Shown: positions 5,482 to 9,691 of the stretch, piece by piece
How positions within the stretch are numbered: the first letter of the stretch is position 1
How the letters are laid out: the number at the start of each line of letters is the position of its first letter
Assembly (NCBI GenBank): GCA_023386515.1
Contig: JAEWJQ010000335.1
Coordinates: forward strand, 1 to 9,691
DNA from: Pseudomonadota bacterium
GTDB taxonomy: Bacteria > Pseudomonadota > Alphaproteobacteria > Sphingomonadales > Sphingomonadaceae
Direction: 5' to 3'
Length of the DNA stretch: 9,691 bases
Made by a program: the position numbers and the translations under genes
The notes under the pieces: model-generated
The model's input: the letters and a program-made list of their open reading frames with translations, nothing else
What the model was told of the DNA's origin: nothing
Databases searched by the model: none

Positions 5482-6549
5482 ATGACCGCTCCCATCCTCG
5501 TCACCGGTGGTGCGGGCTTCATCGGCAGCAACATCGCCGACCGTCTCGCGAGCGAAGGTCACGACGTCCTCATCTACGACCGGCTGTCGCGGCCGGGCGT
5601 CGAGCGCAACCTGGCGTGGCTGCAGGATCGCCACGGCGCGCGGATCACCGCCATCCGCTCCGACATCCGGGACGCCGACACGCTCGCCGGTGCGGTGGCG
5701 GAGGCGCAGGCAGTGTTCCACATGGCGGCGCAGGTCGCGGTGACCACCAGCCTCGACGATCCGCGCGACGATCTGGAGATCAACGTCCTCGGCACCTTCA
5801 ACCTGCTCGAGGCGCTGCGCCGCAAGGGCGCCGCGACGCCTTTGGTCTTCGCCTCGACCAACAAGGTCTATGGCGATCTTGCCGACCTCGACTTTGCGCG
5901 CGACGGCGACACCTATGTCCCCGTCGATGCGGCGGTGCGTGCGCATGGCATCGGGGAGGGGCGACCGCTCGACTTCCACACGCCCTATGGCGTGTCGAAG
6001 GGGGCCGCCGACCAATATGTCCTCGATTACGCGCGCAGCTACGGCATCCCCGCTGCGGTGCTGCGGATGAGCTGCATCTACGGCCAGCGGCAGATGGGCA
6101 CCGAGGATCAGGGCTGGGTCGCCCATTTCTTGATCCGCGCGCTCGAAGGCCAGCCGATCACGCTTTATGGCGACGGGTGCCAGGTCCGCGACATCCTCGA
6201 CGTATCCAACGCGGTGGAGGCCTATCTGAACGCCTGGCGCCGCATCGATGCGGTGCGCGGGCGCGCCTTCAATCTCGGCGGCGGGCCGGCCAATGCCATT
6301 TCGCTGCGGACATTGCTCGCCCATATCGGCGACCTGATCGGGCGGGAGGTCGATGTCTCTTTCGCCGACTGGCGGGCGGGCGACCAGCGTTACTTCGTCG
6401 CCGACACCCGCGCCGCCGATGCCGCGCTCGGCCTGTCGACGAAGCTGCCGTGGCGGGAGGGCGTCGCCAACCTCGCTCGCTGGCTGGCGGTGGAGCGGGG
6501 GCTCAACCATCCGATCGGCGCGCGCGCACCCGAACTGGCGGCGGAATGA
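5482..6549 (+). CDS. NAD-dependent epimerase, CDP-paratose/tyvelose 2-epimerase-like
   Basis: 355 residues, extended short-chain dehydrogenase. GGAGFIG is at 9-15 with Asp33 in YDRL for NAD. The active-site segment is FASTNKVYG (123-131), with Thr126 in the usual Ser/Thr position, and the Tyr169/Lys173 pair is in YGVSK. STNKVYG, PYGVSKGAADQYVLDYAR and MSCIYGQRQMGTEDQGWV closely recall CDP-tyvelose (CDP-paratose) 2-epimerases, which invert C2 of a CDP-dideoxyhexose. Homologues with this signature act on other nucleotide sugars too, so the substrate is not settled, and no CDP-dideoxysugar synthesis genes are visible here. The ribosome site is weak. The gene is separated from the first epimerase by the two repeats and overlaps the next gene by ATGA (6546-6549). 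Confidence 0.9.
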   Translation: MTAPILVTGGAGFIGSNIADRLASEGHDVLIYDRLSRPGVERNLAWLQDRHGARITAIRSDIRDADTLAGAVAEAQAVFHMAAQVAVTTSLDDPRDDLEINVLGTFNLLEALRRKGAATPLVFASTNKVYGDLADLDFARDGDTYVPVDAAVRAHGIGEGRPLDFHTPYGVSKGAADQYVLDYARSYGIPAAVLRMSCIYGQRQMGTEDQGWVAHFLIRALEGQPITLYGDGCQVRDILDVSNAVEAYLNAWRRIDAVRGRAFNLGGGPANAISLRTLLAHIGDLIGREVDVSFADWRAGDQRYFVADTRAADAALGLSTKLPWREGVANLARWLAVERGLNHPIGARAPELAAE

Positions 6550-7649
6550 AGGTTCTCGTCACCACCGACGCCGTCGGCGGCGTCTGGGAGTATAGCGTCG
6601 AGCTAGCGCGCGGCCTCAGCGCCGCGGGTGTCGAGGTCGTCGTCGCCAGCGTCGGGCCGCCGCCGAGTGCGGACCAGCGCGCGATGTTCGCCGCCGCCTC
6701 GTCCTGCACCCTGATCGAGACAGACCTGCCCCTCGATTGGCTATGCGCGGATGCGCCACCCGTCCTGGCCGCGGGCAGGGCGATCGCCGCACTCGCGTCC
6801 GAACTGTCGGTCGATCTGATCCAGCTCAACATGCCGACGCTCGCCGCCGCCGGGCCGATGCCGGTGCCGACCATCGCCGTCACCCATGGCTGTGTCGCCA
6901 CCTGGTGGGAAGCCGCCCGCCCCGGCACGCCATTGGCGCGGAACTATCGCTGGCACAGCGCGCTGACCGCGGCGGCGCTGCGCAACGTCGAACGCGTCGT
7001 CGCCCCCAGTGCCGCTTATGCCGCGATCGTGCGCCGCCACTATGGCCTCGCCGAGGCGCCGCTGGCGATTTACAACGGCCGCACCCCCCTGCGCACCTTC
7101 GACCCGGCCGAGCCGATCGCGGACGTCGCGCTGACGGTCGGGCGGCTTTGGGACGGCGTCAAGAATGCGGCGCTGCTCGACCGGGCCGCGGCGCGGCTGC
7201 CGGTCCCCTTCCTTGCCGCCGGCGCAGCGCGCGGGCCGCATGGCGAGACGATTCGGCTGACCCATCTGCGCGAACTCGGACAGCTCTCCGCCGACCAGAT
7301 CGCCGGCCATCTTGCCAAGCGGCCGGTATTCGTCTCCGCCGCCAGCTTCGAACCCTTCGGCCTCGCGGTGCTGGAGGCGGCGCAGGCAGGTTGCGCCCTG
7401 GTCCTCGCCGACAATCCGACCTTCCGCGAATTGTGGGCCGGTGCGGCGCTGTTCGTCCCGATCGGCGAGGACGGCTGGTGCAGCGCGATCGAGGGGCTGA
7501 TCCTCGATCCCTCCCGCCGCCACGCTTTGGGCGAAGCCGCCCGCAGCCGCGCCGGCCACTACACCCCCGCCGCCACCGCGGCGGCTATGCTCGCGCTCTA
7601 CCGCGACCTGCTCGCCGCGCGTCCCCCCGCCAGCAAGGTCGCCGCATGA
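6546..7649 (+). CDS. Glycosyltransferase, GT4-type (GT-B fold)
   Basis: 367 residues. The N-terminal domain opens with MKVLVTTDAVGGVWEYSVEL, a glycine-rich acceptor-side loop typical of GT4. The donor domain has VGRLWDGVKN (198-207), giving the Arg200/Lys206 phosphate-binding pair. FEPFGLAVLEA contains the E-x7-E retaining-glycosyltransferase motif (Glu269, Glu277), followed by GCALVLADNPTFRELW. No membrane segment is seen, so it probably works in the cytoplasm or loosely at the membrane. Donor and acceptor are unknown. The ATG overlaps the epimerase stop and the TGA overlaps the next ATG, each by 4 bases, implying translational coupling. The same reading frame stays open far upstream (from 5415), but that part is arginine/alanine-rich noise opposite a real gene. 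Confidence 0.9.
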   Translation: MKVLVTTDAVGGVWEYSVELARGLSAAGVEVVVASVGPPPSADQRAMFAAASSCTLIETDLPLDWLCADAPPVLAAGRAIAALASELSVDLIQLNMPTLAAAGPMPVPTIAVTHGCVATWWEAARPGTPLARNYRWHSALTAAALRNVERVVAPSAAYAAIVRRHYGLAEAPLAIYNGRTPLRTFDPAEPIADVALTVGRLWDGVKNAALLDRAAARLPVPFLAAGAARGPHGETIRLTHLRELGQLSADQIAGHLAKRPVFVSAASFEPFGLAVLEAAQAGCALVLADNPTFRELWAGAALFVPIGEDGWCSAIEGLILDPSRRHALGEAARSRAGHYTPAATAAAMLALYRDLLAARPPASKVAA

Positions 7650-8755
7650 GGATCGTCTATTTCACCCACAGCCTCGCCTCCTGCTGGAACCACGGCAACG
7701 CCCATTTCCTGCGCGGCGTGCTCAGCGAGCTGATCGCGCGCGGCCACGACGTGCGCGTATTCGCGCCGGAAAACAGCTGGAGCCTGACCAACCTCTATGC
7801 CGACCATGGTCCCGATGGCCTCGCTGCCTATCGCGCTGCCTATCCGGAGCTCGGCTCGGTCAGCTATCCGGAGGACGCCGACGTCGAGGAGATGGTCGAC
7901 GGCGCCGACCTCGTCCTCGTTCACGAATGGAATGCGCACCGGCTGGTCGCCGATCTCGGCCGCCTGCGCCAGCGCGGCGCACGCTGGTCCCTGCTGTTCC
8001 ACGACACCCACCATCGCGCGGTCAGCGAGCCCGACCAGATGCGCGCCTACGATCTGTCGGGCTATGACGGCGTGCTGGCCTTCGGCGAGACGCTGAGCGC
8101 CGTCTATCGGCAATGGGGCTGGGGCGCACGCGTCTGGACCTGGCATGAGGCCGCCGACATCCGCCGCTTCCACCCGCCTGCTGTCGAGGGGCCGCGCGAG
8201 GGGCTGGTCTGGGTCGGCAATTGGGGCGACGGCGAGCGCACCGAGGAGCTGGAGCGCTTCCTGTTCGAGCCTGCGCGCGCCGCGGGACTGGGCCTCGACA
8301 TCTATGGCGTCCGGTATCCGGTGGAGGCCAGGGCGACGCTGGCCCGATATGGCGCGCGCTATCACGGTTGGGCGCCCAATGCGGCGGCGCCGGCGCTGTT
8401 CGCGCGGGCGCTGGCGACCGTCCACGTGCCGCGCCGTTATTATGCGACCATCTTGCCCGGCATTCCGACGATCCGCGTCTTCGAGGCGCTCGCCTGCGGC
8501 ATCCCGCTCGTCTCCGCGCCGTGGGACGATAGCGAAGGGCTGTTCCGCGTCGGCGAGGATTTCCTGATGGTCCGCTCGGGCGAGGACATGGCCGTCGCGT
8601 TGGGCGTGATCCGTGACGATCCGGACCGCCGCAACGCCCTCGTCGCCGCTGGGCTCGCGACGATCCGCGCCCGGCATACCTGTGCGCATCGCGTCGACGA
8701 ACTGCTCGCCATCGTCGACCGCCTCCACGACACTCCCGCGAAGGACGCCGCATGA
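7646..8755 (+). CDS. CgeB-like glycosyltransferase, first copy
   Basis: 369 residues, GT-B fold. It starts MRIVYFTHSLASCWNHGNAH. The C-terminal donor domain has HVPRRYYATILPGIPTIRVF (from 260) and then EALACGIPLVSAPWDD, with the signature RVFEALACG of CgeB / Glyco_trans_1_2 proteins. The strand LVWVGNWGDGERTEELERF (about 187-205) corresponds to the 'LGN' segment that opens the donor domain in this family. Members transfer sugars in spore-coat, capsule and surface-glycan systems; substrate here is unknown. It is joined to both neighbours by ATGA overlaps. Its N-terminus and its RVFEA region resemble those of the next gene, so the pair probably arose by an old duplication. Confidence 0.85.
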   Translation: MRIVYFTHSLASCWNHGNAHFLRGVLSELIARGHDVRVFAPENSWSLTNLYADHGPDGLAAYRAAYPELGSVSYPEDADVEEMVDGADLVLVHEWNAHRLVADLGRLRQRGARWSLLFHDTHHRAVSEPDQMRAYDLSGYDGVLAFGETLSAVYRQWGWGARVWTWHEAADIRRFHPPAVEGPREGLVWVGNWGDGERTEELERFLFEPARAAGLGLDIYGVRYPVEARATLARYGARYHGWAPNAAAPALFARALATVHVPRRYYATILPGIPTIRVFEALACGIPLVSAPWDDSEGLFRVGEDFLMVRSGEDMAVALGVIRDDPDRRNALVAAGLATIRARHTCAHRVDELLAIVDRLHDTPAKDAA

Positions 8756-9691
8756 AAATCGCCTTCTACGGCTCCAGCCTCGTTTCCTCCTACTGGAATG
8801 GCGCTGCTACCTATTATCGCGGCATCCTCAAGGCGCTGCATGCACGCGGCCACGACATCACCTTTTACGAGCCCGATGCCTTCGAAAGGCAGCAGCATCG
8901 CGACATCGAGGCGCCGCCCTATGCGAAGTCCGTCGTCTACCCGGCGACGGCCGACGCGCTAAATGCCGTGCTGGCCGAGGCGGCGAACGCCGACGTCGTG
9001 GTCAAGGCGAATGGCGTCGGCGTGTTCGACGCCGAACTGCTCGATGGCATCGTCCGCCATGCCCGCGCCGATGCGATCAGGATCTTCTGGGACGTCGACG
9101 CCGCCGCGACGCTGGACGAGATGCGCGCCGACGCCAGTCATCCGGTGCGGCGCGTGCTGCCCGACCTCGACATGGTGCTGACCTATGGCGGCGGCCCGCC
9201 GGTGGTCGATGCCTATCGCGGCTTCGGCGCGGCGCAATGCGTGCCGGTCTACAATGCGCTCGATCCGGAGACGCACCATCCGGTGCCGCGCGACGAACGC
9301 TTCTCCTGCGATCTCGCCTTCCTCGGCAACCGCCTGCCGGATCGGGAGTCGCGGGTGGAGGAATTCTTCCTCAAACCGGCGGCGTTGCTGCCGGAACAGC
9401 GCTTTCTGATCGGTGGCAACGGCTGGGAGAGCAAGGCGATGCCCGGCAACGTCCGCCATCGCGGCCATGTCTACACCGCCGAGCACAACGCCTTCAACTG
9501 CACCCCGCGCGCGGTGCTCAACGTCGCGCGCGACAGCATGGCGCATATCGGCTTCTCGCCGGCGACCCGGGTATTCGAGGCGGCGGGTGCCGCCGCCTGC
9601 CTGATCACCGATGCGGGGGAGGGTATCGAACAGTTCCTGCAACCCGACGCGGAGGTGCTGGTCGCCCGGGACGGCCAGGACGTCGCGGAGC
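8752..9691 (+). CDS. CgeB-like glycosyltransferase, second copy (cut by right edge)
   Basis: 313 complete codons are present with no stop before the window ends. It begins MKIAFYGSSLVSSYWNGAAT and has CDLAFLGNRLPDRESRVEEF (about 186-205), the typical CgeB donor-domain entry. RHRGHVYTAEHNAFNCTPRA and then LNVARDSMA (about 255-263) follow. TRVFEAAGAAACLITD (272-287) and EVLVARDGQD match the end of CgeB domains, so only a short C-terminal part should be missing. The start is fixed by the ATGA overlap with the preceding paralogue. IFWDVDAAATLDEM (111-124) is typical of this subgroup. Sugar donor and acceptor are unknown. Confidence 0.88.
   Translation, partial: MKIAFYGSSLVSSYWNGAATYYRGILKALHARGHDITFYEPDAFERQQHRDIEAPPYAKSVVYPATADALNAVLAEAANADVVVKANGVGVFDAELLDGIVRHARADAIRIFWDVDAAATLDEMRADASHPVRRVLPDLDMVLTYGGGPPVVDAYRGFGAAQCVPVYNALDPETHHPVPRDERFSCDLAFLGNRLPDRESRVEEFFLKPAALLPEQRFLIGGNGWESKAMPGNVRHRGHVYTAEHNAFNCTPRAVLNVARDSMAHIGFSPATRVFEAAGAAACLITDAGEGIEQFLQPDAEVLVARDGQDVAE

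Noticed and set aside
5210..5485. 91-codon plus-strand open frame between the two epimerases
   Set aside because: Its translation is made of the palindromic repeats themselves (for example VIPAHAGTHG and GFRRDD), a known artefact of reading through such repeats.
5107..6510. 467-codon minus-strand open frame
   Set aside because: Antisense shadow of the two epimerases and the repeats in GC-rich DNA; its composition is biased and no domain is recognisable.
5415..6545. Long upstream extension of the glycosyltransferase frame
   Set aside because: It is arginine/alanine-rich, lies in another frame over the second epimerase, and has no family resemblance. The ATG at 6546 gives a complete glycosyltransferase.
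8959..9642. 227-codon minus-strand open frame near the right edge
   Set aside because: Antisense to the second CgeB-like gene, whose plus frame carries clear family motifs and an ATGA-linked start.

Overview
The window is GC-rich, densely packed bacterial DNA. Codon use, the small overlaps between genes, the palindromic CGTCATCCCGGC-type repeats and an EcfG-type promoter sequence all point to an alphaproteobacterium, most likely a sphingomonad. That placement is inferred from style and protein resemblance, not from a database search. No rRNA, tRNA, CRISPR array, transposase or phage gene was seen.

Layout. The left part (1-3895) is a run of five minus-strand genes with one plus-strand gene set into it. 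In transcription order the minus-strand genes are a histidine-phosphatase-superfamily enzyme (3895-3290), a CmoB-like SAM-dependent methyltransferase (3293-2508), a clan GH-A-type glycosidase (2511-1582), a zinc-dependent medium-chain dehydrogenase (1079-93) and the first 23 codons of a Gfo/Idh/MocA-type oxidoreductase (69 to beyond the left edge). The first three are joined by 4-base ATGA overlaps. The plus-strand DUF1003 membrane protein gene (1091-1633) lies between the glycosidase and the dehydrogenase. It overlaps the glycosidase tail by 52 bp and almost touches the dehydrogenase start. The right part (4098-9691) is a plus-strand run: a WbiB-like nucleotide-sugar epimerase, a 268-bp spacer holding two palindromic repeat elements, a CDP-paratose/tyvelose-epimerase-like enzyme, a GT4-type glycosyltransferase and two tandem CgeB-like glycosyltransferases, the last cut by the window edge. 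The final four are also joined by ATGA overlaps.

The two arms diverge from 3896-4097, which is visibly richer in A+T than the genes. It holds GGAAC-N17-GTTCC at 3968-3994. This reads as the EcfG/SigT general-stress promoter (GGAAC-N16-CGTT) on the plus strand and as a near match (GGAAC-N16-TGTT) on the minus strand. One short sequence could therefore start both arms.

Taken together the genes look like an assembly line for a glycoside or glycan: two epimerases make rare nucleotide sugars, three glycosyltransferases join them, a methyltransferase may cap the product, and the phosphatase, glycosidase and two oxidoreductases modify, trim or recycle it. No flippase, polymerase, polyprenyl-phosphate sugar transferase or exporter is visible, so a small, possibly intracellular and stress-linked product is one reading; missing genes may simply lie outside the window. 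The two strongest leads are the glycosidase, whose barrel elements appear in circularly permuted order, and the bidirectional stress-type promoter.
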